A stretch of DNA of 33,973 nt, taken from positions 1 to 33,973 of the forward strand of contig JALWKK010000100.1 of the NCBI GenBank assembly GCA_027081505.1, written 5' to 3'. Positions 22,821-32,523 of this stretch are shown here, one piece after another; the stretch's first letter is position 1; every line of letters begins with the position of its first letter. Below the pieces are notes generated by a model. The model ran no database searches. It was not told the origin of the DNA and saw only the letters and a list, made by a program, of their open reading frames with translations. The stretch comes from Flavobacteriaceae bacterium (GTDB lineage: Bacteria > Bacteroidota > Bacteroidia > Flavobacteriales > Flavobacteriaceae). A program made the translations under genes and the position numbers.

Positions 22821-23465
22821 ATGGAAACTTTTTTTGAACAAGCTCATCAATTTATTAGCCAACCTTGGCCTTGGTGGATGGGCGGAATCGTAATAGGATT
22901 TACACTGTTTTTGCTATTATATTTTAATAAAGAATTCGGTTTGTCTGCCAATTTAAGAACCATGTGTGCAGCCGATGGTGCCGGCGAGTATGCCGACTTT
23001 TTTCAGTTTGATTGGGGTAAGCAGGGATGGAACTTAATGGTTGCCCTCGGTGCTATGTTTGGTGGTTATATCGCAGCTAATTATTTTGGTGGTGATGGTT
23101 TGGCACATGTTTCGCAAGCAACTATTCATACGCTTAATCAAATTTCGGGAGATCCATTACTAAACCATAGTAATGTACATTTAGTTCCCGGAAAAGATGT
23201 AATTCATGGTGTTGATATCCCTGATTTTTGGAACCTATACTCCTGGCAATCATTGTTTACGTTACGCGGATTTATAGTAATCGTAGTAGGTGGCTTTTTA
23301 ATTGGTTTTGGCGCACGTTATGCCGGAGGTTGTACTTCCGGACACGCTATTTCCGGTTTAGCAGACCTGCAAGCGCCTTCACTGGTTGCCGTAATAGGTT
23401 TCTTTGTAGGTGGATTGATAATGACTTGGCTTATCCTTCCTTATATTTTAAAAATTCCTTTTTAA
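22821..23465 (+). CDS. YeeE/YedE family membrane protein (sulfur-compound transport), first half
   Basis: A 214-residue polytopic membrane protein of the YeeE/YedE family, which includes the thiosulfate importer TsuA. Visible membrane segments include WWMGGIVIGFTLFLLLYF, NLMVALGAMFGGYIAANYF, GFIVIVVGGFLIGFGARYAG and LVAVIGFFVGGLIMTWLILP. The conserved cysteine motif GGCTSGHAISGL gives Cys171, the kind of residue thought to relay the sulfur compound in TsuA; Cys49 (TMCAADG) may be another. Together with the next gene, 21 nt downstream, it would make up a full-length transporter split in two. The substrate is inferred from family only. Confidence 0.85.
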   Translation: METFFEQAHQFISQPWPWWMGGIVIGFTLFLLLYFNKEFGLSANLRTMCAADGAGEYADFFQFDWGKQGWNLMVALGAMFGGYIAANYFGGDGLAHVSQATIHTLNQISGDPLLNHSNVHLVPGKDVIHGVDIPDFWNLYSWQSLFTLRGFIVIVVGGFLIGFGARYAGGCTSGHAISGLADLQAPSLVAVIGFFVGGLIMTWLILPYILKIPF

Positions 23466-23486
23466 CTAATTAAAAAAAACAATATT

Positions 23487-23900
23487 ATGAAACTTTTTAA
23501 ATATATGGTAGTCGGATTTGTTTTTGGGTTCGGAATGTGGAAACTAGAAGCCATTTCTACCTTTAGAATTATTGAAATGTTCCACTTTCAATCTTTTCAT
23601 ATGTACGGAATTATCATTGCCGGTGTACTAATAGGAATGATTATCACCCAACTTTTTAAAACCGGAAAAATTAAAACCAAAGACGGACAAATACACCAAT
23701 TTAATCCAAAAGCACCCCAATGGTGGCGATATATATTAGGCGGAATTATTTTCGGAATGGGTTGGGCGCTTACCGGTGTTTGCTCCGGAATGATGTTTGT
23801 GCTTTTAGGCTCAGGATATACCGTCTTTGTTGTATTTATTGCTGCAGCAATGTTAGGAACTTTTGCCTATGGTTATTTTAGAAAAGTATTACCACATTAA
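23487..23900 (+). CDS. YeeE/YedE-associated membrane protein (DUF6691-type), second half
   Basis: A 137-residue membrane protein beginning MKLFKYMVVGFVFGFGMWKL with several membrane segments (MYGIIIAGVLIGMIITQLF, YILGGIIFGMGWALTGVCSG, FVVFIAAAMLGTFAYGYF). The GWALTGVCSGMM motif (Cys99) mirrors the GGCTSGH motif of the upstream protein, as expected if the two correspond to the two halves of one YeeE/YedE transporter. A 21-nt gap and a similar start region support co-expression. No rhodanese or other sulfur gene is adjacent. Confidence 0.82.
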   Translation: MKLFKYMVVGFVFGFGMWKLEAISTFRIIEMFHFQSFHMYGIIIAGVLIGMIITQLFKTGKIKTKDGQIHQFNPKAPQWWRYILGGIIFGMGWALTGVCSGMMFVLLGSGYTVFVVFIAAAMLGTFAYGYFRKVLPH

Positions 23901-23954
23901 CTCCTAAGGTGTTAAAATTCTCTTAAATACTTAAAAGCATAGACCAAAAGACTG

Positions 23955-23991
23955 AAACCGGGCGTTACTATTTTTAAAGACGGTTTTTTTT
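23955..23991 (+). terminator. Possible terminator after the YeeE/YedE pair
   Basis: AAACCG (23955-23960) can pair with CGGTTT (23981-23986), whose T's run on to eight or more. The 20-nt loop is long, so the call is weak. Confidence 0.35.
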
Positions 23992-24075
23992 GTAATTTTT
24001 TTTCCTATTTTTAAACCTGCTTTTTCAACTAACCAATTCTTGTAAAGGTTCAAACTAATAACCAAATTAATTAAA

Positions 24076-27000
24076 ATGAAAATATTCTCTCGTATTCTTG
24101 TTGCCTTAATGGTGTTTTTTGTATTTTCTTGTAAAGACAAAACCCCTTCGCAAACCGATAATTTATTCCAATTTAAGGAATATATTTCCTATAACACCTA
24201 TGGAAACGTATCGGTGGTTTCTCCCATAAAAGTTCAAATGGTGAAACCGTTAAAACAATTTGAAATAAATCAAGAAATTCCTTCCGAATATCTTAAAATA
24301 ACACCTAAAATTTCGGGGAAATTACTTGTTGAAAACAGCAATACGCTAGTTTTTCAACCTTCTGAAAAGTTACAACCCGATACCGAGTACACCATTACTT
24401 TAAAATTGGACAAACTCTATGACGACCTTCCTAAAGAGTATAAAAAATACACTTTTAGTTTTAAAACAATAACCCCCGATTTTAAAGTTAAATTAGAAAA
24501 TTTACAATCGTACACAAAACAATTACAATATCTTACAGGAAGCATAATCCTTGCAGATGTAATCGATTTTAAAAAAGCGAAACAACTTATAGAAGCTACA
24601 CAAGAAACAAAAAATCTTCCCATTACTTGGGATTCGGTTACCGGCGATGCCAAATTTTTCCGGTTTAAAATAGATAGCATTAACAGAAAACAAGAAGATT
24701 CAAAAATAACTATAAAATGGGACGGCACTTCTATAGGAGCTTCCAACAAAGGCGAAAACACACTCGTTATCCCCGGACAAAACAATTTTAAAATAATAAC
24801 CGTTAAAACCACAATTGCGCCGCAAGCTTCGTTAGATATTAATTTTTCAGACCCCTTAAAAGAAAACCAAAACTTTTCCGGCTTGGTTTCATTAGATAAA
24901 GCAACCGATTTACGATTTGAAGTGGAAGGAAATGTATTAAAAGTATATCCTTCAAGTCCTATCACCGGAAATGTAAAACTTCGTGTTTTTAACGGCATTA
25001 AAAACATAGAAGACAACAAACTTAAAAACGATTTTTCAGAACTTATTTCGTTTGAACAGCTTAAACCCGAAGTTATCCTTGTAAGCAAAGGGGTAATCTT
25101 ACCGGCTTCGGCAACCACTCCATTCTATTTTAAAACCGTTAATCTAAACGCTGTAGATGTTCGGGTTATTAAAATTTACCAAGATAATATGCTTCAGTTT
25201 TTGCAAGATGCCAATTTAAATAACACCCATTATTACGATCTTAAAAAAGTAGGAAGACGCATTGCCAAAAAAACCATTTCACTTAAAAACACAATGACTA
25301 ATGTGTGGCAAGCACAAGCTATTAATCTTGCTAATTTTTTTAGTGCCGATCCCGGAGCTTTATATCAAATAGAAATTAGTTTTAAAAAAGAATATACAAC
25401 CTACACTTGTAATGCAAACCAAAACAATCAAGAAAATGAAGCCGATTATGAAGATGATTATTATGAAGAAACACCCGAATCACTTTCGTTAAATGAAGAA
25501 GAGCGCGAAGAACAATATTGGGATAACGAATTGTACAGATGGAGGCGATATACCTACAATTGGGAACAACGCGATAATCCGTGCCATCCGGCGTATTATA
25601 ACGAAGATAGAATTATACGCGCTAACATCTTAGGTTCTAACCTTGGGTTTATTGTTAAAAAAGGGAGTAACAATTCCTATCACGCAGTAACTACAGACCT
25701 TATAACGGCAAAACCTGAAGCCGGTGCCCAAGTTAATTTTTACAACTACCAACAGCAACTCGTTGGTACAGCTACTTCAGACAGTAATGGAATTGCTATT
25801 TTCGACAGTGATAAAACCATTGCTTTTGCCGTAGCTAAAAAAGGAACTAATTTTGCCTATGCCAAATTGAACGATGGTAATGCTTTATCGGTTAGTAACT
25901 TTGATGTTTCGGGCAAAAAACTGCAAAAAGGAATAAAAGGCTATATCTATACCGAGCGTGGTGTGTATCGTCCCGGCGATACCATTCACCTTACCTTTGC
26001 TTTAAACGATAATTCCAATAAATTACCAAAAGGACATCCTGTAAAACTTTTAGTTACCGATGCTCGTGGGAAACTGGTGCAAAAAACCGTTTATCATACC
26101 GGAAATAACGGAGGATTATCTAAAGAAGGATTCTTTTATTTTCCAATTCCCACACAAAAAGAAGCACCCACCGGAAACTGGTTGGCAACGTTACAAGTGG
26201 GAGGAGCAAAATTTTCTAAAACGTTAAAAGTAGCCACCATTAAGCCCAACCGATTAAAAATAAAATTAGATTTCGATCAAAATGTGCTTACTACTTCAAA
26301 ACCCGTATCCGGAAAAATCACTTCGCTATGGTTACACGGTGCCCCGGCACGTAACTTAAAAGTTGCTATGAATGCAACGCTTAGAAGTACGAATACCGCA
26401 TTTAAAAAATACCCGAATTTTCAGTTTAATGACCCCATTCTATCGTTTGATAAAGTTGAAATTCCGATTTTGGACGGTAAATTAAACGAAGAAGGCGTGA
26501 AATCTTTTTTCAAAAAAATAGAAGTCGGGAAGAAAGCACCCGGGATGTTACAAGCTACTTTTGAAACAAAAGTCTATGAAGGAGGAGGCGATTTTTCGAT
26601 GGATGTTTTTTCAAAAAACATAGCTCCTTTTACACATTTTGTAGGCTTGCAATCTCCCAAAACACAACGTTACGGCTCGTACGATACTGATGAAAATGTT
26701 TCGTTTCAGGTGGTAACGGTAAATCCCGAAGGAAAACCTTCCGGTAACAGAAAAGTAGAAGTTAAAGTTTTTCAAATAGAATGGCGTTGGTGGTGGAGTC
26801 GTGGTTACGACAACTTATCTCGATACGAAAACGCGACCATTCATCGACCGGTTAAAGCATTTACCGTAACAACCAATAGCAAAGGCAAAGCTAATTTTAC
26901 CGTTACTATTCCGGATGAAGAAGGAGGCAGGTATTTAATTCGGGTTATCGACCCGCAATCGGGTCATGCTACCGGACGCATTGCGTATTTTTATAAAAAT

Positions 27001-29637
27001 TGGTGGAAAAGCCCTTCAGACGGAAATCCCGACAGTGCCAAAATGCTTGTTTTTTCTGCTGATAAAGAAAAATATAACGTAGGCGAAGAAGCAATTATTA
27101 CCTTTCCTTCTTCAGGAGGAGGACGTGCTTTACTAAGCATTGAAAACGGCACCGAAGTACTTTCTACCCAATGGATAGAAACCCAAAAAGGAGAAACAAA
27201 AGCAACGGTACCACTTACCAAAGAAATGACACCCAACGTGTATGTAAATATTGCTTTGTTACAACCTCACGAACAAACCAAAAACGACCTTCCTATTCGG
27301 TTGTACGGTGTTATTCCGCTTTTAGTAGAAGACCCTCAAACCGTATTGCATCCTACCATAGATATGCCAGATGAGTTAAAACCCGAACAAACCTTTAGTG
27401 TAAAAGTTTCTGAAAAAAACGGCAATAAAATGACTTATACATTGGCAGTTGTAGATGAAGGATTGTTGGATTTAACCCGTTTTAAAACACCCGATATTCA
27501 CAATGCTTTTTATACTCGTGAATCACTCGGTGTTAAAACCTTTGATATTTTCGATTTGGTAATTGGAGCGTATTCGGGAAGCGTGTCTAATATTTATGCT
27601 ATTGGTGGTGGTGGTGGTGTGGCTGCCGGAGCAAAAAACCGAAAAGTAGACCGTTTTAAACCTGTGGTTAGATTTTTAGGTCCGTTTACGCTTCAAAAAG
27701 GAAAAACCGCTACACATAAAATCACGATGCCTAATTACATAGGCTCGGTTAGAACAATGGTTGTAGCCGGTGAAAACACAAAAAATGCCTATGGAAACAC
27801 CGAAAAAACAACACCGGTACGAAAACCGTTAATGGTGTTAACATCGCTTCCCAGAAAACTTTCTCCGGGCGAGAAGGTAACCCTTCCGGTTACGGTTTTT
27901 GCAATGGATAAAAAAATTAAAAATGTACAAATACGGGTAAAAACAGGCGACGCCCTAAAACCTTTAGGAGCTACTACAAAAAGTATTCGGTTTAACGCTT
28001 TAGGCGAGCAAATTGTAAACTTCGATTTTGAAGTACTGTCTTCTAAAGGTTTTCAAACTATCGAAGTTACAGCAAGCGGCTCGGGTGAAAAGGCATCTGC
28101 CAAAACCGAAATAGATGTATTAAACCCAAATCCGGTTTCGCAAAAAGCTACGCAATATGTTTTAGAGCCTAATACATCAAAAGAAATTACTTATGCTACT
28201 TTTGGCGTACCGGGCAGTAATAAGGTTCAGGTTGAACTTTCTACGCTTCCTCCAATGAATTTTATCAAACGAATGGAATATCTTATTCAATATCCGCACG
28301 GATGTGTAGAGCAAACCGCTTCTTCCGGTTTTCCGCAATTGTATCTGGCTGATATTTTTGACATAACGTTCGATAAGAAACAAGAAATAGAAAAAAACAT
28401 TAAAGCTACCATTCAGAAATTGGATGATTTTCAGTTGCCAAATGGCGGATTAAGCTATTGGAGAGGAGGTCGGGATGCAAGCGATTGGGCTACCAGTTAT
28501 GCCGGACATTTTATGCTGGAAGCCAAACAGAAAGGATATGCCTTGCCAATTTCGTTTTTAAGCAATTGGTTACAATATCAACAACAAGCCGCTCGGCAAT
28601 GGCAAAACGGAAACACTTGGTACAACGCATCGCTAAATCAAGCATACAGATTATTTACTCTTGCGCTTGCCGGAAAACCCGAATTGGCAGCAATGAACCG
28701 ATTACGCGAAAGCAACCGATTGAGCAATGAAGCCAAATGGCGACTGGCAGCAGCTTATGCCTTAGCCGGAAAAAAGGAAGTAGCACAAGAACTGATTAAA
28801 ACCGCCAATATAGATTTTACCTCTAATAACTACGATTATTTTACCTACGGCTCGGTGTTTAGAAACAGAGCTATGGCATTAGAAACAATGGTGGTTCTAG
28901 GTAATTCAAAACAACGGGAAGTTGCGCAATCCCTATCAAAAAATCTTTCTTCCGGCAGATGGTACAGTACACAAGAAACGGCGTTTGCTCTAATAGCGCT
29001 ATCTAAAATGGTAGAAAAAAACGGTGGAAAATCGATGGATGTTTCTCTACTTAATAACGGAAAAACCGATACAATTAAAACAGAGAAAGCAATTGTTAAT
29101 CGTGACCTTTCTTTTGTAATGGGAAGCAATACCATTACGATAAAGAACAATAAAAATAACACGGTATATGTAACTGTTTTACAAACCGGAAAATTACCTT
29201 TGGGAGAAGAGCTTACCCAACAAAAAAACCTTACGGTTGCTACACAATATGTAAACGGAGAAGGAAATCCGATAGATGTTTTAACGCTTCGTCAAGGCAC
29301 CGAAATTACTGCAAAAATTACCGTTACCAATACCACCGGAAATTGGATAGGAAATGTTGCAACAACACAACTATTTCCCAGCGGTTGGGAAATTGTAAAT
29401 ACAAGTTACAGCAATTTAGGAACCGGTAGTGTGGAAGAAGCCGATTATATAGACATACGAGACGATAGAGTGAATATTTATTTTAACATGGAGAAGCGTT
29501 CTACTAAAACTTTTACTATAAAATTGAACACCTCGTATTTGGGAAATTATTACCTGCCGGGCACACAAGCAGAGGCAATGTATGATAACGATTATTTTGC
29601 CAGAAATAAAGGAAAATGGGTAAACGTAATTCAATAA
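24076..29637 (+). CDS. Bacterial alpha-2-macroglobulin lipoprotein with intact thioester motif
   Basis: An 1853-residue envelope protein of the alpha-2-macroglobulin family, thought to trap foreign proteases that breach the outer membrane (YfhM type in E. coli). The lipoprotein signal ends VFSC with Cys19 as lipidation site. The macroglobulin repeats follow; KGYIYTERGVYRPGDTIHLT is the typical MG2 strand. The thioester motif GCVEQ is complete (Cys1410, Gln1413), and the alpha-helical thioester domain follows, with FQLPNGGLSYWRGGRDASDW and similar helices. Residues about 446-505 form a very acidic, aromatic segment ending NPCHPAYY, and a Gly run lies near 1177. pbpC begins 9 nt downstream, the arrangement known from other Gram-negative bacteria. 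Confidence 0.93.
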   Translation: MKIFSRILVALMVFFVFSCKDKTPSQTDNLFQFKEYISYNTYGNVSVVSPIKVQMVKPLKQFEINQEIPSEYLKITPKISGKLLVENSNTLVFQPSEKLQPDTEYTITLKLDKLYDDLPKEYKKYTFSFKTITPDFKVKLENLQSYTKQLQYLTGSIILADVIDFKKAKQLIEATQETKNLPITWDSVTGDAKFFRFKIDSINRKQEDSKITIKWDGTSIGASNKGENTLVIPGQNNFKIITVKTTIAPQASLDINFSDPLKENQNFSGLVSLDKATDLRFEVEGNVLKVYPSSPITGNVKLRVFNGIKNIEDNKLKNDFSELISFEQLKPEVILVSKGVILPASATTPFYFKTVNLNAVDVRVIKIYQDNMLQFLQDANLNNTHYYDLKKVGRRIAKKTISLKNTMTNVWQAQAINLANFFSADPGALYQIEISFKKEYTTYTCNANQNNQENEADYEDDYYEETPESLSLNEEEREEQYWDNELYRWRRYTYNWEQRDNPCHPAYYNEDRIIRANILGSNLGFIVKKGSNNSYHAVTTDLITAKPEAGAQVNFYNYQQQLVGTATSDSNGIAIFDSDKTIAFAVAKKGTNFAYAKLNDGNALSVSNFDVSGKKLQKGIKGYIYTERGVYRPGDTIHLTFALNDNSNKLPKGHPVKLLVTDARGKLVQKTVYHTGNNGGLSKEGFFYFPIPTQKEAPTGNWLATLQVGGAKFSKTLKVATIKPNRLKIKLDFDQNVLTTSKPVSGKITSLWLHGAPARNLKVAMNATLRSTNTAFKKYPNFQFNDPILSFDKVEIPILDGKLNEEGVKSFFKKIEVGKKAPGMLQATFETKVYEGGGDFSMDVFSKNIAPFTHFVGLQSPKTQRYGSYDTDENVSFQVVTVNPEGKPSGNRKVEVKVFQIEWRWWWSRGYDNLSRYENATIHRPVKAFTVTTNSKGKANFTVTIPDEEGGRYLIRVIDPQSGHATGRIAYFYKNWWKSPSDGNPDSAKMLVFSADKEKYNVGEEAIITFPSSGGGRALLSIENGTEVLSTQWIETQKGETKATVPLTKEMTPNVYVNIALLQPHEQTKNDLPIRLYGVIPLLVEDPQTVLHPTIDMPDELKPEQTFSVKVSEKNGNKMTYTLAVVDEGLLDLTRFKTPDIHNAFYTRESLGVKTFDIFDLVIGAYSGSVSNIYAIGGGGGVAAGAKNRKVDRFKPVVRFLGPFTLQKGKTATHKITMPNYIGSVRTMVVAGENTKNAYGNTEKTTPVRKPLMVLTSLPRKLSPGEKVTLPVTVFAMDKKIKNVQIRVKTGDALKPLGATTKSIRFNALGEQIVNFDFEVLSSKGFQTIEVTASGSGEKASAKTEIDVLNPNPVSQKATQYVLEPNTSKEITYATFGVPGSNKVQVELSTLPPMNFIKRMEYLIQYPHGCVEQTASSGFPQLYLADIFDITFDKKQEIEKNIKATIQKLDDFQLPNGGLSYWRGGRDASDWATSYAGHFMLEAKQKGYALPISFLSNWLQYQQQAARQWQNGNTWYNASLNQAYRLFTLALAGKPELAAMNRLRESNRLSNEAKWRLAAAYALAGKKEVAQELIKTANIDFTSNNYDYFTYGSVFRNRAMALETMVVLGNSKQREVAQSLSKNLSSGRWYSTQETAFALIALSKMVEKNGGKSMDVSLLNNGKTDTIKTEKAIVNRDLSFVMGSNTITIKNNKNNTVYVTVLQTGKLPLGEELTQQKNLTVATQYVNGEGNPIDVLTLRQGTEITAKITVTNTTGNWIGNVATTQLFPSGWEIVNTSYSNLGTGSVEEADYIDIRDDRVNIYFNMEKRSTKTFTIKLNTSYLGNYYLPGTQAEAMYDNDYFARNKGKWVNVIQ

Positions 29638-29646
29638 AATAAATGC

Positions 29647-31995
29647 GTGCGTAAGTTTTTAAAGAAACATAAGATAAAAACCGTTTTGCTTTTAGGTTTT
29701 TTTCTTGTTTGGTTGTTTTGCTTGCCTAAAAATTTATTTACAGATCCTTTATCTACGGTTGTTTTAAGTAAAGAAGGAAAATTATTAGGTGCCCGTATTG
29801 CCAAAGACGGGCAATGGCGTTTTCCAAAAACCGACAGCATACCCAAACGTTTTGAGGCTTGTATTCTGGCTTTTGAAGACGAATATTTTTATTATCATCC
29901 CGGTTTTAATCCGGTTTCTATTGCAAAAGCAATATGGCAAAACCTCACTACAAACAAAAGGCGAGGTGGAAGCACCATTACCCAACAGGTTATAAGGCTA
30001 TCCAGAAAAAACAAACCAAGAACGTATTCCGAAAAATTTATAGAGTTGGTCAAAGCAACTCGATTGGAAGTGCGATATAGCAAAAAAGAAATTCTAAATC
30101 TTTATGCTTCTTATGCTCCTTTTGGTGGTAATGTAGTAGGTCTCGAAACTGCTTCTTGGCGATATTTTGGCATTCCGGCTAATCAATTAAGCTGGGGGCA
30201 AGCAGCTTCGCTTGCCGTTTTGCCCAACGCTCCGGCACTTATTTTTCCGGGTAAAAACGAAGTAATACTAAAAAGCAAACGAGATAAATTATTGTTTAAA
30301 CTTTATAAAACAAGTGTTATAGACAGCACAACCTATAAATTAGCCATAAGCGAAAGGTTGCCGAGCAAACCGATTCGGTTACCAAACAGCACACCGCATT
30401 TAACCGAAAAAATAAGGAAGTTATACGGAGGAAAGAAAATGGAAACAACGATAGATTTTCAGTTACAAAAAAAAGTAAATACCATTGTAAAAAATCATTA
30501 TTCGGTGTTGCATCAAAATCAAATTAACAACATTGCTGTTTTAATTATAGATGTTACTACTCGCGAAGTACTTGCTTATGTGGGAAATGCACCAACAACA
30601 TCAAAAAACAGTAATTATGTTAATATAATTGACAAAAATAGAAGCGCGGGAAGCGTACTCAAGCCTTTTTTGTTTGCGGCGTTAATGGATTCGGGCGATT
30701 TATTACCCAATATGCTGGTTGCCGATGTGCCTACGGTAATTAACGGTTATAGTCCTGAAAATTTCAACAGGCAATATTCGGGTGCTGTACCGGCAAGAGT
30801 TGCTTTGGCTCGTTCGTTAAACGTTCCGGCAGTAAGAATGTTAAGACAATACGGTTTGCAACGATTTTACAATAAACTTCAAAAAATGAATTTTAAATCT
30901 GTAAATAAACCTGCAAATTATTACGGACTTTCATTGATTTTGGGTGGTGCCGAAAGTTCTTTGTGGGAGATAACTTCGGCTTATGCCGCTTTTGGAGCAA
31001 CTGTGATGAACTTTAACAAAACCTCAAGCGAATACCGCAAAAATGAATTTACCAATCCAACTTTTATTAAAAATGAAAAAGTTAATTATGGTAAGATAAT
31101 TAGAAAACATCCCGTGTTTGATGCAGGAGCTGTTTACCAAACTTTAGAAGCCCTGCAACACGTAAATCGTCCGCAAGGAGAAGAAAATTGGAGTTTTTAT
31201 AACGAAACCCAACCCATTGCTTGGAAAACCGGAACCAGTTTTGGGTTTAAAGATGCTTGGGCAGTAGGTGTTACACCTCAATTTGCCATAGGTGTTTGGG
31301 TAGGAAATGCAGACGGAGAGGGACGCCCCGGTCTTACCGGACTTCAAGCGGCAGCCCCTGTATTATTCGATGTGCTGCACGCAATGCCCAATACGGGTTC
31401 TTGGTTTAAAGTTCCGTATGATGAAATGAAAGAAGTAATTATTTGTAGCAAAAGCGGCTATTTGGCAGGTGTTTATTGTGACGAAACATATAAGCAATGG
31501 ATTTCTGTTAACGGAAGTAAAACAAAATCATGTCCTTTTCATCATCGAGTCATGTTAGATGCCTCAAAACAGTATAGAGTGAACTCCTCTTGTTATGAAA
31601 TTTCTGAAATGAAACCCGAAAATTGGTTTTCGTTACCTCCTGTATTAGAATATTATTACGCTGCAAACCATCCCGAATACAAACCGATTCCTCCTTTTAA
31701 ACAAGAATGTTTTATAGAAGGAGAGAAGATTATGGAGGTAATTTTTCCGAAAAAAAACGAAGCTATTTTACTTCCTAAAACATTCAACGAAACTACCGGA
31801 GAGGTTATTTTTAAGTTGGCGCATCAACATCCGGAAACAACGGTTTATTGGTATTTAAATTCCTATTATTTAGGAAGCACAAAAAGTTTTCACGAAATAG
31901 CCATAAAACCCAAACCCGGAAACTATACACTAACCGTAACAGACTCTGAAGGAAACGAATTAAAACAAACCGTGGAAATAGTTAAAACAGAATAA
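29647..31995 (+). CDS. pbpC: Penicillin-binding protein 1C (bifunctional peptidoglycan glycosyltransferase/transpeptidase)
   Basis: A 782-residue inner-membrane peptidoglycan synthase. One membrane anchor (about residues 11-27) precedes the GT51 glycosyltransferase domain with catalytic Glu77 in LAFEDEYFYYHPG and the RRGGSTITQQV motif. The transpeptidase domain has its active-site Ser336 in SVLK, a SLN motif and KTG at 527-529. The C-terminal part (from about 690) matches the PBP1C C-terminal domain. The start is GTG at 29647; the ATG four bases earlier meets a stop after three codons. Coupling with the alpha-2-macroglobulin gene suggests wall repair joined to protease defence. Confidence 0.93.
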   Translation: MRKFLKKHKIKTVLLLGFFLVWLFCLPKNLFTDPLSTVVLSKEGKLLGARIAKDGQWRFPKTDSIPKRFEACILAFEDEYFYYHPGFNPVSIAKAIWQNLTTNKRRGGSTITQQVIRLSRKNKPRTYSEKFIELVKATRLEVRYSKKEILNLYASYAPFGGNVVGLETASWRYFGIPANQLSWGQAASLAVLPNAPALIFPGKNEVILKSKRDKLLFKLYKTSVIDSTTYKLAISERLPSKPIRLPNSTPHLTEKIRKLYGGKKMETTIDFQLQKKVNTIVKNHYSVLHQNQINNIAVLIIDVTTREVLAYVGNAPTTSKNSNYVNIIDKNRSAGSVLKPFLFAALMDSGDLLPNMLVADVPTVINGYSPENFNRQYSGAVPARVALARSLNVPAVRMLRQYGLQRFYNKLQKMNFKSVNKPANYYGLSLILGGAESSLWEITSAYAAFGATVMNFNKTSSEYRKNEFTNPTFIKNEKVNYGKIIRKHPVFDAGAVYQTLEALQHVNRPQGEENWSFYNETQPIAWKTGTSFGFKDAWAVGVTPQFAIGVWVGNADGEGRPGLTGLQAAAPVLFDVLHAMPNTGSWFKVPYDEMKEVIICSKSGYLAGVYCDETYKQWISVNGSKTKSCPFHHRVMLDASKQYRVNSSCYEISEMKPENWFSLPPVLEYYYAANHPEYKPIPPFKQECFIEGEKIMEVIFPKKNEAILLPKTFNETTGEVIFKLAHQHPETTVYWYLNSYYLGSTKSFHEIAIKPKPGNYTLTVTDSEGNELKQTVEIVKTE

Positions 31996-32523
31996 AATTT
32001 ACTAAAAAAGATTCTTCATTTCCTTTTTTTGAAACAAATAGGGCAAGAAATTTATAGGATTTAAAACTCCTAATGAAGTTTTTTAGCTAATTTTAACCAT
32101 AGTTTTACACTTATTAATTGAATATAGCATACTTTACCGAAGCAAAACTTACTGAAGGGGCAACACCGGATAGTTTGGTTTCGTTTTTTACCGTTTACCG
32201 GCTTGAATTACCGAGTTAAAAGTCTCCCGATAAAATTGTTTGTAAAACCTAATGACTTTGAAAATTGAAAACTATTTAGCACCCGACTAATAATTTCAAA
32301 TCTGATACAATTATTTTGGGTTGTTTGATTTTTCAATATCGAAAAATTTAAAATTACAAGGTAAAAGCAAGGCAAGGTAACAATAAAAAGTAACGCTATC
32401 GGCACCATTTGTATCGCAGAGTGTAATTTTTTTAAATTTAACAAGAATTAACAAAATAACCTTTATTTTTGGGGTTTTATGCAAGTGTTTTTGATTATAT
32501 AAAGTGAAAAAACAAGTTATGAA
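31996..32523. other. 528-bp intergenic region between pbpC and the AraC-type regulator
   Basis: AT-rich and without a supported gene. It contains an A/T-rich dyad with T-run just after pbpC (32004-32030) and an imperfect stem at 32138-32183 (CGAAGCAAAAC with GTTTGGTTTCG) followed by six T's, either of which could stop pbpC transcription. It also holds the promoter-like element of the next gene. A short open frame at 32118-32219 starts only at TTG and is not credible. Confidence 0.5.
32465..32472 (+). promoter_or_regulatory. -7 promoter element for the AraC-type regulator
   Basis: TATTTTTG matches TAnnTTTG and lies 51 nt before the ATG at 32524. Two TTAACAA repeats (within 32438-32455) sit just upstream and could belong to a control site. 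No clear TTTG -33 box is present. Confidence 0.45.

Noticed and set aside
24417-25118. 233-codon open frame on the minus strand
   Set aside because: It lies wholly inside the alpha-2-macroglobulin gene, has no recognisable domain, and its composition reflects the opposite strand.
32118-32219. 34-codon open frame between pbpC and the AraC-type gene
   Set aside because: Starts only at TTG, has a stop just upstream, no signal or motif, and overlaps an imperfect hairpin followed by T's.
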